This document shows, piece by piece, positions 16,236 through 25,247 of a stretch of 64,000 bases of DNA (the first letter of the stretch is position 1; each line of letters opens with the position of its first letter). Origin of the DNA: Streptomyces sp. NBC_01335 (lineage in GTDB: Bacteria; Actinomycetota; Actinomycetes; Streptomycetales; Streptomycetaceae). The translations under genes were made by a program, and so were the position numbers. The stretch covers positions 5,423,001-5,487,000 of the forward strand of contig NZ_CP108370.1 in NCBI RefSeq assembly GCF_035953295.1, in the 5' to 3' direction. Below the pieces are notes generated by a model. The model did not search any database, was not told where the DNA came from, and saw nothing but the letters and a program-made list of their open reading frames with translations.

Positions 16236-17060
16236 ATGGACAACGCACCGCACATCGACCACTCCGCAGACACCACCTCCTCCCCCGCCACCACCACCGG
16301 TGGTCTGCTCGCCGGCAAGGTCGCCTTCGTCACCGGCGCCGGTCGCGGCATCGGTGCCGCCGCCGCCCGGCTGTTCGCCCGGGAAGGAGCCCGGGTGCTG
16401 CTCGCGGCCCGTACCGAGGACGAGCTCAAGGCGGTGACCGAGAAGATCCGGGCGGCCGGCGGCACCGCCGCGTACACGGTGTGCGACCTCGCCGACGGGG
16501 CCAGTGTGCGGGCTGCCGTCGACCGTGCGGTCGAGCTGTACGGCCGACTCGACGTCGCCTTCAACAACGCCGCGACCAGCGTGCCCCCGGCCCCGATGGA
16601 CCAGGTGTCCGAGGAGGACTTCGACCACGTCTGTGCCGTGAACCTCAAGGGCTCGTGGCTGGCCATGTCCGCCGAGGTCGCCGCCATCCGCGCCACCGCG
16701 GGCACGGGCGCGATCGTCAACAACTCGTCCGTGGGCAGCCTCCGGGGCAACCCCCCGCTCGCCGCCTACGGCGCGACGAAGCGGGCGGTCAACAGCCTCA
16801 CCGAATCGGCCGCCGCCACCTACGGTCCGGAGGGCATCCGCGTCAACGCCATCGCCCCCGGCACCACGCTGACCGAGATGATGCGCGCGTGGGACGACGC
16901 CTCACCCGGCGTCGTCGACCACCTCAACGCCCGCACCCCGTTGCGCAGGGCGGCCGACCCCGACGAGATCGCCCAGGCCGCCGCCTGGCTCCTCAGCGAC
17001 CGCGCCTCCTACGTGACCGGGGCGGTCCTCCCGGTCGACGGCGGCATGCAGGCGATCTGA
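16236..17060 (+). CDS. Short-chain dehydrogenase/reductase
   Basis: A 274-aa classical SDR using NAD(P)H. It has the cofactor motif TGAGRGIG (about 35-42), NNAA (about 112-115), catalytic Ser in NNSSVGSL, and YGATK (YxxxK). The C-terminus VTGAVLPVDGGMQAI is typical. The NADP(H) preference is plausible from Arg at the end of beta-2 (AARTEDEL). The ATG at 16236 has no strong ribosome site. Substrate unknown; it is probably under control of the divergent XRE/MmyB-like regulator. Confidence 0.92.
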   Translation: MDNAPHIDHSADTTSSPATTTGGLLAGKVAFVTGAGRGIGAAAARLFAREGARVLLAARTEDELKAVTEKIRAAGGTAAYTVCDLADGASVRAAVDRAVELYGRLDVAFNNAATSVPPAPMDQVSEEDFDHVCAVNLKGSWLAMSAEVAAIRATAGTGAIVNNSSVGSLRGNPPLAAYGATKRAVNSLTESAAATYGPEGIRVNAIAPGTTLTEMMRAWDDASPGVVDHLNARTPLRRAADPDEIAQAAAWLLSDRASYVTGAVLPVDGGMQAI

Positions 17061-17077
17061 GGCCGCGCGCGAACGCG

Positions 17078-18517
17078 TCACTCGGGCTCGGTCGACCCGC
17101 TGTACCCCGTGTCCGAGCCCTCCGACGCCTCCTCCGGCAACTCCGGCCGGGTGTACGTGCCGAGGGGTACGCCTTCCGGGTCGGGGCGTACGGCGCCGAG
17201 CAGCGGGTTCGACGCCAGCGGCGACACCTTCACCCGTGCGCCCGGCCTCGGCGCCTGCACCACCAGGCCGTCGCCGATGTACAGCGCCACGTGCGTGGCC
17301 TCCGGGTAGTACACGACGAGGTCGCCCGGCCGCAGCGAGGAGACCGGGACGCGGGGCAGCTCGGCCCACTGCTCCTGCGAGGTCCGGGGGACGGCCAGCC
17401 CGGCGTGCTCCCAGGCCCGCATGGTGAGCCCGGAGCAGTCGAAGCTGTCCGGCCCCTCGGCCCCCCACTCGTACGGCTTGCCGATCTGCTCGATCGCGTA
17501 CGCCACCGCCTCGGCGCCCTCCCACGACGGCGGGCGCGTCGAGCTGAGGGCGCCGGAGCTGACGAGGTCCTGCTGCGCCGCGTCCACCTGCTCGTCCTCC
17601 AAGGCGGATACCGCGCCGAGTTGGCCGGGCGTGAGCTCGGCCAGGCGCGCCTCCACCCCGTCCAGCGCCGTCCGTACGGAGTCGCGCTGCCTGCGCTGCT
17701 CCGCCGCGAGCGCCCGCTGTTCGGTGAGTGCCTTGCGGGCGGCGACCGCGAGGACACCGGCCCGCTTCTCGGCCTTCGTGAGGCGGTCCAGGGTCGCCGC
17801 CCGCCCGGCCGCCGCGCGGGCGATCACATGCCCCTGGCCGAACGCGTCGGACGGCCCGTCCGCCAGCAGCAGGCGGAGGTACGCGGAGAAGTCGGACCGG
17901 CCCCGGTACTGCTCCCGGGCCAGCCGCCCGGCTGCCGCGCGCCCGGAGCCGAGGGTGCGCCGGGCCCTCGTCAGGGCGTCGTTCGCCTTCCGGGTGGCGG
18001 CCATCTGGCGCGCCAGCTTCTCGTCGGTCGCGTTGTACGTCTCGGTGGCCTTCTCCATCCGCCGGAAGAGCGTCCGGAGTTCGGTGAGCAGGGCGGGGGC
18101 GGCCTGGGGAGCGGCCTCGGGGGCGGAGGCATCGGGGGTGGAGGCATCGGGGGTGGCGGACGCGGACGGAGTGCGGCCGACCAGGGCCTCGGAGGCGTCC
18201 ACGGTCACGCCGGGGGACGGAGCCGGGCTCGACGACGGGGCGGGTCTGGACGAGGGGGCGGGGCTGGAGGACGGGGCGGGGCTGGAGGACGGGACGTCGG
18301 TCCCTACGGACGGGGCAGGGGCCGGGTCCTCGGACGCTCCGGGGGACGGGGCGGGTGTCGCCGGGCCGGTCGCGTCATCCTCCGGAGGGCGTGAGGAGCC
18401 CTGGGCGGAGGGCTCGGGCGCCGGTCGCGGGCCGGGGTCGGCGCCGGCCGGGGCGTGCGCGGCGACGGCGGCCAGGACCGCCGTCGCGCAGACCGCTCGC
18501 AGAAGTCTGCCTGACAC
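17078..18517 (-). CDS. Secreted NlpC/P60 peptidoglycan endopeptidase
   Basis: A 479-aa exported cell-wall hydrolase. A signal peptide (LLRAVCATAVLAAVAAHAPAGA) leads into a Pro/Ser/Ala-rich low-complexity region (about 28-150) with short SSPAP-type repeats, then a coiled coil (about 155-310), and a C-terminal NlpC/P60 domain. Catalytic Cys is in FDCSGLTMRAW and His in EATHVALYIGDG. It is expected to cut D-Glu-DAP or stem-peptide links. The GTG start has a strong GGAGGTGAT site. An AT-rich patch at 18584-18604 is likely its promoter. Confidence 0.93.
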   Translation of the reverse strand: MSGRLLRAVCATAVLAAVAAHAPAGADPGPRPAPEPSAQGSSRPPEDDATGPATPAPSPGASEDPAPAPSVGTDVPSSSPAPSSSPAPSSRPAPSSSPAPSPGVTVDASEALVGRTPSASATPDASTPDASAPEAAPQAAPALLTELRTLFRRMEKATETYNATDEKLARQMAATRKANDALTRARRTLGSGRAAAGRLAREQYRGRSDFSAYLRLLLADGPSDAFGQGHVIARAAAGRAATLDRLTKAEKRAGVLAVAARKALTEQRALAAEQRRQRDSVRTALDGVEARLAELTPGQLGAVSALEDEQVDAAQQDLVSSGALSSTRPPSWEGAEAVAYAIEQIGKPYEWGAEGPDSFDCSGLTMRAWEHAGLAVPRTSQEQWAELPRVPVSSLRPGDLVVYYPEATHVALYIGDGLVVQAPRPGARVKVSPLASNPLLGAVRPDPEGVPLGTYTRPELPEEASEGSDTGYSGSTEPE

Positions 18518-18583
18518 GTCATCACCTCCGGTGACGGTGCGGGGCCCGTCCTCCGTACGTCGGACCGGACCGGGACCCCTAAA

Positions 18584-18608
18584 AGTGTGCGAATCATATT
18601 TATCCGCT
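18584..18608 (-). promoter_or_regulatory. AT-rich promoter patch of the NlpC/P60 gene
   Basis: Read on the minus strand, GGATAAATATGATTCGCAC is a sharp AT-rich island about 70-90 bp upstream of the GTG. It probably contains the -10 region. The 238-bp gap otherwise carries the tandem repeat at 18691-18757. Confidence 0.4.
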
Positions 18609-18690
18609 CACTCGGGGTCCGGTGGCGCAAGCACCGCACGGCGTGGCGCCCCGCCTCACCCCGTACGGCGGGGTGACGGGCCCGGACCGT

Positions 18691-18757
18691 CGTCCGTCGG
18701 GCCGCCGTCCGTCGGGCCGTCGTTCGTCGGGCGTCGTCCGTCGGGCCGTCGCCCGTC
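18691..18757. repeat. 4.5 tandem copies of a 14-15 bp repeat
   Basis: The unit CGTCCGTCGGGCCGT is repeated with few changes and runs into the stop codon of the pseudokinase gene. It may have expanded by slippage. Confidence 0.8.
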
Positions 18758-21509
18758 AGGCCACGGGGAACGCGTAGACGGCCCGGCCCCGCAGTACGAC
18801 GGCGGTCTGCCCGGTCGTCAGCGTCCGGTACGGGCCGGTGACGGCGGCGCCCTTGGGATCGGCCACCCCGATGTCCTGGAACTTCCACAGCCGCCGCCCG
18901 TCCCGCGCGTCGAACGCCGTCACCTGCGTGGTGTCCGAGGCGAGGACCGTGTCGCCGGACGCGGTGACGGCGACGGCGGGCGCGGCGCCGCCGGCCGGGA
19001 CCTCGGTGGAGCGCAGCCAGAGGAGCTTGCCGGTCTCGCGTTCGACCATGCCCACCTCCTGGCTCCGGTTGGTGGTGACGATCAGGTCGCCCGACTCCAC
19101 CGGGGTGGCGAACTCCGACGTCGCGCCGGTTCCGTCGAGCCGCCACAGCGGTTTGCCGCTGTCCGTGTCCCAGGACTGCAGCGCGCCGCCGACCGCGCCG
19201 AAGAGCCGCCCCTCCTCGTCGCCGCCGGCGGCGCCCGCAGGGGTGACCACGCCGAACTGCTTGGTCCAGAGCAGCTTCCCGGTCGTCCGGTCGAAGCAGC
19301 GGAAGGAGCCCTTCCCCTTGGCGGCGCGCACATCGCCGGGGGTGAGGGTGGAGGCGTCCTGGCGCACCACGATGTCGTTCAGCCGGGCCGCCGTCAGCCG
19401 GTACTCCGGACCGGCCGCGTCCCGGCCCGCCGGTACCTGGACCCGCCACAGCTCCTTACGGCTCACCAGGTCGTACGCGAAGAAGTACGCCTGGACGACC
19501 TGCCTGTCCTTGCCGGGCTTCTTGCCCTTCGCCGGCTTCGGGGCCTTCACGGTCACCGTCCGAGCGCCGGAGAACCAGACCACCGAACCCGACTGTCCGG
19601 TGAGCGTGCCGACGCGGAGCCCGGGCAGGCCGGCGAAGCCGTCCGCGTACCGCACCCGGTGCTCGACCTCGCCCGTCTCCGGCGACAGCCACAGGAACGC
19701 GGTCGGGCCCGCGACGAAGACGAGGCTGTCCCCGGCGGCCAGTGCCGCCTGGCCCCCGGCGGCGTCCGCCCGCTGCCAGACCCGCTTGCCCGTGCGCAGG
19801 TCCACCGCCGTCGCCTGGGCCTTGCTCGTCAGCACCAGCAGCCGGTCCTGCCAGAGCGCGGCGGTGAGCGGCTCCGCCTCGGACGCCGGGTGCGCGTACG
19901 TCCAGGTGAGGGCGGGCGGCTGCCCGGGCAGCGCGGGGCCCTTGGCCGGCTCGGGTTTCCCGTCGGCCACGGGGGCGGGTGCGTCGTCGGTTCCGAGGGC
20001 GCCGACCGCGACCCCGCCGACGAGGAGGCCCAACGCCCCGGCGGCGGCCGTGGCCAGCAGCGACCTGCGGGTGGGGAAGAGTGAGGACCGGTCCGGCCCG
20101 GCGGGCTGCCGCACCGGCGGGACCGCCGCGCCGGTGCGCAGGCTGCCGCCGCCGGGCAGGGACGTACCGGAGTACGGAACGGGGTAGGCCGGGGCGGCCG
20201 GGGCCTGGGCGGAGAGCGAACCGCCGGCCGGCGACTCCAGCGGGCGGCGCGCGGGGAGCAGCGAGCCGGGGGAGGGGGCGCCCGGCGGTACGGCCGGCGC
20301 GGGCGGGGCGGGCCGCCGGGTCGCCAGGGCCCGGCCGGTTGCCGGGGCGGTTGCGGGGGCCTGCCCGGCCGGCAGGGAGGGCTTGCGGAGTGCGGCGAGC
20401 CGCGTGGTGGGGTGGTCCGGCTCCCCTTCGCGGGAACGGGTGTTGAGGAACCGGGTGGTCGACCCGCTCTCGGCGGAGGCCGGGGAGACCGGGGCCTCGG
20501 CGGAGGCCGGGGAGACCGAAGAGCCGGCGGAGGCCTGGGTGCCCGGGGCCTCGGGGCCGTTCGGGGCGCCGGGACCGTCCGGGGTCTCCAGCGCCCGCAC
20601 CCGGGCCTCCTGGTCGGCCACCGCCGCCGAGAGCCGTTCCGGCAGCCAGCCGCTCCGGGCGAGCGCGGCGGCGCCCTCCAGCGCCAGCGACGCGGCGACG
20701 GTCGCGGCGCTCGGGCGGGCCTTCGGGTCCTTCGCCAGGCATCCGGCGATCAGTTCCCGCAACTCGGCGGGTACACCGCCGAGTCCGGGCTCCCCGTGGG
20801 CGATCCGGTCCGCCGTGCTCTCGGCGGGGCCCTCGGCGAACGGGGTCGCCCCGGTCGCCGCGTACGCCAGCAGCAGCCCGAGCACGAAGAGGTCGGAGGC
20901 GGCGCCCACCTCCTCGCCCGCGACCTGCTCCGGGGTGAGGTAGCCGAGCCGTACGGAGAGCTGCCCGCCCGGCAGCGCCTCGGCGGCGGCCGCCCCGCCC
21001 AGCGGGCCGAAGGCGGTCAGCCGGGGCCCGTCGGCGGCGAGCAGCACGGTGTCCGGGGAGAGCCCCTGGAGGGCGGAGCCGGTGGCGTGCACCCGGGCCA
21101 GCACCTCGGCGATGCCCGCGCCCAGTATCCGTACCGCCCGCTCGGGCAGCGGCCCGCCGAGGGCGACGGCCTCGGCGAGCGTCAGGGCGGGGAGGTAACG
21201 GGCGGCGGTCCAGAGCCGCTCAGGACCGGAGAGCGGAACGTCACCGCCGTCGCCGGGGGCGACGGGGACATCGAGTGGTGGCTGCACCCAGCCCCCGGCC
21301 AGTCGTTCGGCCGTACGGACCTCGGCCCGGAAGCGGCGCCGGAAGGCGGGCACCCCGGCGAGGGCCGGCCGGGCGGCGGTGACCAGCACCAGGTCCTCGG
21401 CGTCCGCGCCGCGCGCCACGTAACTCACCGCGCTCGCCGTCTCGCGGTGACGGGCCAGCGCGGTGTACGGGCCGAAGCGGCGTGGATCGTCCTGACGAAG
21501 CGCCTTCAT
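18756..21509 (-). CDS. Pseudokinase fused to PQQ-type beta-propeller
   Basis: A 917-aa membrane protein. Residues 1-280 have the Ser/Thr kinase fold (FGPYTALARH, LGYLTPEQVAGEEVGAASDLFVLGLLL, CLAKDPKARPSA) but lack catalytic residues: the HRD-x-x-x-x-N loop reads LQGLSPDT (147-154), DFG is AFG (166-168), and no VAIK lysine is seen. A Pro/Ala/Ser-rich linker (about 300-480) leads to one membrane helix (LLATAAAGALGLLVGGVAVGAL), and the rest is an extracytoplasmic PQQ/BamB-like propeller with repeated WxxxDGTG-like blades (GKLLWTKQFG, GKPLWRLDGTG, GRRLWKFQ). It probably senses or scaffolds rather than phosphorylates. Confidence 0.88.
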   Translation of the reverse strand: MKALRQDDPRRFGPYTALARHRETASAVSYVARGADAEDLVLVTAARPALAGVPAFRRRFRAEVRTAERLAGGWVQPPLDVPVAPGDGGDVPLSGPERLWTAARYLPALTLAEAVALGGPLPERAVRILGAGIAEVLARVHATGSALQGLSPDTVLLAADGPRLTAFGPLGGAAAAEALPGGQLSVRLGYLTPEQVAGEEVGAASDLFVLGLLLAYAATGATPFAEGPAESTADRIAHGEPGLGGVPAELRELIAGCLAKDPKARPSAATVAASLALEGAAALARSGWLPERLSAAVADQEARVRALETPDGPGAPNGPEAPGTQASAGSSVSPASAEAPVSPASAESGSTTRFLNTRSREGEPDHPTTRLAALRKPSLPAGQAPATAPATGRALATRRPAPPAPAVPPGAPSPGSLLPARRPLESPAGGSLSAQAPAAPAYPVPYSGTSLPGGGSLRTGAAVPPVRQPAGPDRSSLFPTRRSLLATAAAGALGLLVGGVAVGALGTDDAPAPVADGKPEPAKGPALPGQPPALTWTYAHPASEAEPLTAALWQDRLLVLTSKAQATAVDLRTGKRVWQRADAAGGQAALAAGDSLVFVAGPTAFLWLSPETGEVEHRVRYADGFAGLPGLRVGTLTGQSGSVVWFSGARTVTVKAPKPAKGKKPGKDRQVVQAYFFAYDLVSRKELWRVQVPAGRDAAGPEYRLTAARLNDIVVRQDASTLTPGDVRAAKGKGSFRCFDRTTGKLLWTKQFGVVTPAGAAGGDEEGRLFGAVGGALQSWDTDSGKPLWRLDGTGATSEFATPVESGDLIVTTNRSQEVGMVERETGKLLWLRSTEVPAGGAAPAVAVTASGDTVLASDTTQVTAFDARDGRRLWKFQDIGVADPKGAAVTGPYRTLTTGQTAVVLRGRAVYAFPVA

Positions 21510-21595
21510 GGCGCACCCCCCTCGTGACCGTCCCTCGGCACCTGACCGCCGATCTTAGGGGTTCGGGCCGGGACCGAGCGGTCCGCCCCGGGGCC

Positions 21596-21889
21596 TCAGC
21601 CGCCGCTGTTCGGCTTCGTCCAGGGCCACTTGGGGCGGAACCGCTCCCGGCCGCCGGGGGCGTACTCGTACAGCCAGCCGCGCTGGAGGTGCAGCCGGGG
21701 GGTGTACCCGGCGGGGACGCGGCGGTAGGCGTGGACGGTCGGCGGACCGCCGTCCTCGGCCGGTACCGGCACCACGTACCACTGGGGCGGGTGGCCGGTG
21801 AGGCCGGTGAGGACGGGCAGGACCCGGCCGTCCAGGGGACCGCCCTCGAAGGGGGTGTTCTCGCTTCTCACCCGGACAGTCTTGCTCAC
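21596..21889 (-). CDS. Conserved hypothetical protein
   Basis: A 97-aa protein starting MSKTVRVRSENTPFEGGPLDGRVLPV at a GTG. It is rich in aromatic and basic residues (HAYRRVPAGYTPRLHLQRGWLYEY), with no membrane segment or signal. The GGPLDGR element resembles a small beta-rich domain seen in many actinobacterial hypotheticals. It follows the diiron oxygenase gene on the same strand and could be cotranscribed. Function unknown. Confidence 0.65.
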   Translation of the reverse strand: MSKTVRVRSENTPFEGGPLDGRVLPVLTGLTGHPPQWYVVPVPAEDGGPPTVHAYRRVPAGYTPRLHLQRGWLYEYAPGGRERFRPKWPWTKPNSGG

Positions 21890-21959
21890 CGGGCACCGGC
21901 GGCCGGCCGGGGCGGCCACCCGGCGGGCCGCCGGGCGCACCCGGCCGCACGGCTCCGGC

Positions 21960-22895
21960 TCAGGCCAGCAGCCCCGACTTCCGCCAGAGCTTGCGGCTCA
22001 CCCCGTTCATCACCCCTATGTCGTCGAAGAAGTCGGTGAGTCGCTTGGCGCCCGACTGCATGACCTCCTTGCGGTGTCCGCTCGCCTTGACCTGGGCGAC
22101 CGCCTCGCGGCGGTCCAGGCCCACGTTCTCGTACACCTGCGGGTTGATGAAGCAGACGGAGAACACCCGGGCCGCCTCGCCCGAGGTCAGCCGGGTCAGC
22201 TCCCGCTCCCAGCGCGGGGCGGTCACCATCTGGCGGCGGAGCTCCTCGCGGGCGTACCGGACGTGCCGGGCCTCCTCGACGACGTGGATGCGGGTCACCC
22301 CGCGCACCAGGGTCTGGACCCGCTCGTCCGGGAAGGTCAGCCGCTGCATCCAGTCGAGGATCTCCTCGCCGAGCAGGGTCGCGGCGAACGAACCCGGGGT
22401 GGTGGACACAGTCTTCAGGACCCGGGCCACGTTGTGGTAGCCGCGTGGAACCGGGTAGGTGGGGGCCTGGCCCCACTGGATCATCTTGCCGAACATCATC
22501 GAGTGCCGGCACTCGTCGGCTATCTCGGTGAGCGCGTACCGCACGTGGTGGCTGGTCACGGGCTTGTCGTAGATGTGCCGGACCAGCAGCTGCATCAGGA
22601 TGATCTCGAACCAGATGCCCAGCGAGGCGAGCGAGGCCGCCTCGTGCCGGGCGAGGTCCATCCGCTGCTCCTCGGACATCTTCCGCCAGAGCGGGGTGTC
22701 GTAGAGGGAGACCAGCTCGGGCGGCCAGAACCACTTGCCGTCCTCGATCGCCGAGCTCCAGTCGATCTCGGTCTCGGGGTCGAAGGAGTGCTTGGCCGAG
22801 GATTCGAGCAGGCGCTCGGCGATCTGCTCGCGGTCCCGGAGCGGGCCGAGCGCATCGCGGAGGACCTGGACGTCGTGTTCGCTCACTGTCGTCAT
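21960..22895 (-). CDS. AurF-like diiron oxygenase
   Basis: A 311-aa all-helical protein of the AurF (p-aminobenzoate N-oxygenase) ferritin-like superfamily. Carboxylate/histidine ligand motifs are visible: RHEAASLASLG, EIADECRHSMMF (ExxRH) and HVVEEARHVRYA (EEARH). It probably activates O2 at a diiron centre; in this broad family many members are uncharacterised, so substrate is unknown. The ATG at 22895 (MTTVSEHD) is chosen over the GTG six codons upstream. The promoter overlaps an operator-like dyad (22938-22967). Confidence 0.88.
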   Translation of the reverse strand: MTTVSEHDVQVLRDALGPLRDREQIAERLLESSAKHSFDPETEIDWSSAIEDGKWFWPPELVSLYDTPLWRKMSEEQRMDLARHEAASLASLGIWFEIILMQLLVRHIYDKPVTSHHVRYALTEIADECRHSMMFGKMIQWGQAPTYPVPRGYHNVARVLKTVSTTPGSFAATLLGEEILDWMQRLTFPDERVQTLVRGVTRIHVVEEARHVRYAREELRRQMVTAPRWERELTRLTSGEAARVFSVCFINPQVYENVGLDRREAVAQVKASGHRKEVMQSGAKRLTDFFDDIGVMNGVSRKLWRKSGLLA

Positions 22896-22937
22896 GACTG
22901 GGGTACCTCGCACGTGGGTTACCTGGGGTCACCTCTT

Positions 22938-22967
22938 ATTGGACTGCTTGTCAGCAAGGCCGTCAAT
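22938..22967 (-). promoter_or_regulatory. Operator-like dyad over diiron oxygenase promoter
   Basis: The sequence is ATTG-N5-CTTG-N4-CAAG-N5-CAAT, symmetric over 30 bp. Read on the minus strand it contains TTGACG (a -35 box) with AATAAG downstream, so a repressor bound here would block the oxygenase gene. TetR-type spacing; the regulator is not adjacent. Confidence 0.55.
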
Positions 22968-23107
22968 CCCCCGCGTCCCACTTGCCGGCCGGATGTCCCA
23001 TGGCGTACGTCACGTCAACTTCCGTACGGTGCGCGCGGTTTGACCGAACGGTCCACGCGCACGGGAAAACGGTGGGCAGGGGCGGTGCGGTTCGGGAGGA
23101 TGACCGC

Positions 23108-24037
23108 ATGACGAACTCCTCGCCCCACACCCCGGCGGACGTCTCCCGGGCCGGCGCCGAAGCGGCCCGCCGCAGCCTCGAAGGGCTCAGTCTCGGGGAC
23201 GCGTTCGGCGAGCGGTGGTTCCCCCTCTTCCGCGAACGCCGCCAGGCACTCCGCGAGATCACCGAACGCCTGACCCCCGCCGAGCCCCGCTGGCACTGGA
23301 CCGACGACACCGCGCTGGCCCTCGCGCTCGACCAGGTCCTCGCCGGATACGGCGAAGTCGTCCAGGACCGGCTGGCCCTCGTCTTCGCCCTCACCTTCGA
23401 CGCGGACCAGGGGCGCGGATACGGCCACGGCATGCACATGCTGCTGCCCCAACTGCTCGCCGAACCCGCCGACTGGCGCACGCTGGCCCCCGGCCTCTTC
23501 GACGGCGGCAGCCTCGGCAACGGTGCGGCCATGCGGGTCGCCCCGCTCGGCGCCCGCTTCCACGAGGACCTGGACCACGTCTCCCGGCAGGCGCGCCTCC
23601 AGGCCGAGGTCACGCACGCCCACCCGGAGGGGATCGCGGGCGCGGTCGCCGTGGCGGTCGCGGCGGCCCTCTCGGTCCGGGGCGAACTCGCCCTCCCCGC
23701 CGTCGCCGAGCGGACCCCCGAGGGACTCGTACGGGACGGGCTGCGCCGGGCCGCCGAGCTGCCGTTCACCACCGAACCCTGGCGGGCCGCCGACGTCCTG
23801 GGCAACGGGCAGCGCATCCGGGCGGACGACACCGTGCCCTTCGCGCTGTGGACCGCAGCCCGCCACCCGGACGACCTGGAGGCGGCGCTCTGGTCGACCG
23901 CCGAGGGCTTCGGCGACGTGGACACCACCTGCGCCATCGCCGGCGGGGTGGTCGGCGCCGCCACCGGGACCGGCCGGGTGCCCGCCGCATGGCTGCGGAA
24001 GCGGGAGCCGTTGACGGGCTTCCCGGCGTCGGCCTGA
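23108..24037 (+). CDS. ADP-ribosylglycohydrolase family protein
   Basis: A 309-aa all-helical DraG/ARH-type hydrolase predicted to remove ADP-ribose from proteins or small molecules with two Mg2+ ions. Motifs: GLSLGDAFGE (23-32), WTDDTALAL (metal ligands T-D-D, about 63-70), GSLGNGAAMRVAPLG, and the C-terminal metal site GDVDTTCAIAGGVVGA. Length is typical. The ATG at 23108 has GGGAGGA 8 bp upstream. It is divergent from the diiron oxygenase; no ADP-ribosyltransferase is nearby. Confidence 0.92.
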   Translation: MTNSSPHTPADVSRAGAEAARRSLEGLSLGDAFGERWFPLFRERRQALREITERLTPAEPRWHWTDDTALALALDQVLAGYGEVVQDRLALVFALTFDADQGRGYGHGMHMLLPQLLAEPADWRTLAPGLFDGGSLGNGAAMRVAPLGARFHEDLDHVSRQARLQAEVTHAHPEGIAGAVAVAVAAALSVRGELALPAVAERTPEGLVRDGLRRAAELPFTTEPWRAADVLGNGQRIRADDTVPFALWTAARHPDDLEAALWSTAEGFGDVDTTCAIAGGVVGAATGTGRVPAAWLRKREPLTGFPASA

Positions 24038-24188
24038 CGCCGGGTCCGGTCGGTGGGCTGCGCGGTGGTCCGCTCGCCGGGCCGCCCGCCGGTCGCCCCT
24101 CGGTCCGGTCCTCGGTCCGGTCCTCGATCCGCCCGCCGATCCGCTCACTGGGCAGGGACCTGTCAGGCCGGTGCCGTAGCGTGGGCGC

Positions 24189-25145
24189 ATGACCACGCCG
24201 CCGCCCCCGCCGCCGGGCCCCTACGGCCCTCCGACGCCGCCGTCCCAGCCGTCCCAGCCCGCGCCGCAGTACCCGCCGTACCCCGGCGCCCCGCAACAGC
24301 CGGGCGCGTTCCCGCAGCAGCCGGGGCCCGGGTACCCGAACGCCCCGCAGCAGCCCCAGCCGGGATACGGCTACCCGAACGCCCCGCAGCCCCAGCCCGG
24401 TTACGGCTACCCGAACCCGCCGCAGCAGCCGCAGCCCGCATGGGGCCAGCCCGGTTGGGGCGGGCCCGGGACACCCGGGCAGCCGACGGCGCCGGGGTGG
24501 CCGGCCCAGCCCCCGCGCAAGAAGCCGGTCAAGCTGATCGTCGGCATCCTCGTCGGCGTGCTGGTGGTGGCCGGTGGCGTCGCCTACGGGGTCTCGCAGC
24601 TCATCGACAAGGGAACCGACGCCGTCTACCCGAAGGCCGTGAACAAGCTGGAGGTCCAGAAGACTCTGCTGGACGGGGAGTTCACGCTGGGCAGCGACAC
24701 GTCCGACACCGACGGTGCGGACATCGAGGACACCCCGGACCTCAGCATCCGCGACGCGCAGGCCGTCGTCGCCCAGTACGGTGCCGAGGACGGCGGAGTC
24801 CTCATCGTCTCCGGGATGTACGGCCGCATCGCCGACCCCGAGTTCACCCGTGACTCCATCATGAAGGGGGCGGCCGGGGCCGAGGGGAACACGGTGGTGG
24901 TGCCCGCCAAGGAGTTCACCCCCGACGGCTACGACATCACGATCGCGTGCCAGGTGCAGCAGACGGGGACCGGCGACGCGACCTCGGCCATCCCGATGTG
25001 CGCGTGGGGCGACGACAACACCGGAGCCATGGTCGCGCTACTGAGGGTCGAGGACGCGCTGGTGGCCGCCGAGGACGTCGATCTGGAGAAGGCGGCGGCG
25101 GAGACGGCGAAGATCCGCGAGGAGATGCTGAAGCCGGTCGGGTAG
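24189..25145 (+). CDS. Single-pass membrane protein with Pro/Gln-rich repeats
   Basis: A 318-aa protein. Residues 1-110 are a cytoplasmic Pro/Gln/Gly/Tyr-rich region with three to four copies of a YPNAPQQPQPGYG-type repeat. One membrane helix follows (KLIVGILVGVLVVAGGVAYGV, about 117-137), then an extracytoplasmic domain of about 175 residues, acidic, without a recognised family. This architecture is common among Streptomyces cell-envelope proteins of unknown function. It is convergent with the 133-aa membrane protein. Confidence 0.8.
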   Translation: MTTPPPPPPGPYGPPTPPSQPSQPAPQYPPYPGAPQQPGAFPQQPGPGYPNAPQQPQPGYGYPNAPQPQPGYGYPNPPQQPQPAWGQPGWGGPGTPGQPTAPGWPAQPPRKKPVKLIVGILVGVLVVAGGVAYGVSQLIDKGTDAVYPKAVNKLEVQKTLLDGEFTLGSDTSDTDGADIEDTPDLSIRDAQAVVAQYGAEDGGVLIVSGMYGRIADPEFTRDSIMKGAAGAEGNTVVVPAKEFTPDGYDITIACQVQQTGTGDATSAIPMCAWGDDNTGAMVALLRVEDALVAAEDVDLEKAAAETAKIREEMLKPVG

Positions 25146-25247
25146 TCCCGCTACCGGCATGGTCCGCCCCCTGAGGAGCGTCGTCCGGTGCGTGCGATCG
25201 CAGGACGGCCGGAAGTCCTTGTGGCGGAAGTCCTCGTAACGGACTCA

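Noticed and set aside
16148..16750. N-terminal extension of the XRE regulator to 484 aa
   Set aside because: The extension is antisense to the SDR gene; a GTG at 16147 starts the conserved domain.
18518..18755. Possible c-di-AMP (ydaO) riboswitch before the NlpC/P60 gene, known for Streptomyces wall hydrolases
   Set aside because: The leader is short and I could not find the conserved ydaO blocks.
18691..18757. Tandem repeat as a CRISPR array
   Set aside because: Units are 14-15 bp without spacers; a simple tandem repeat.
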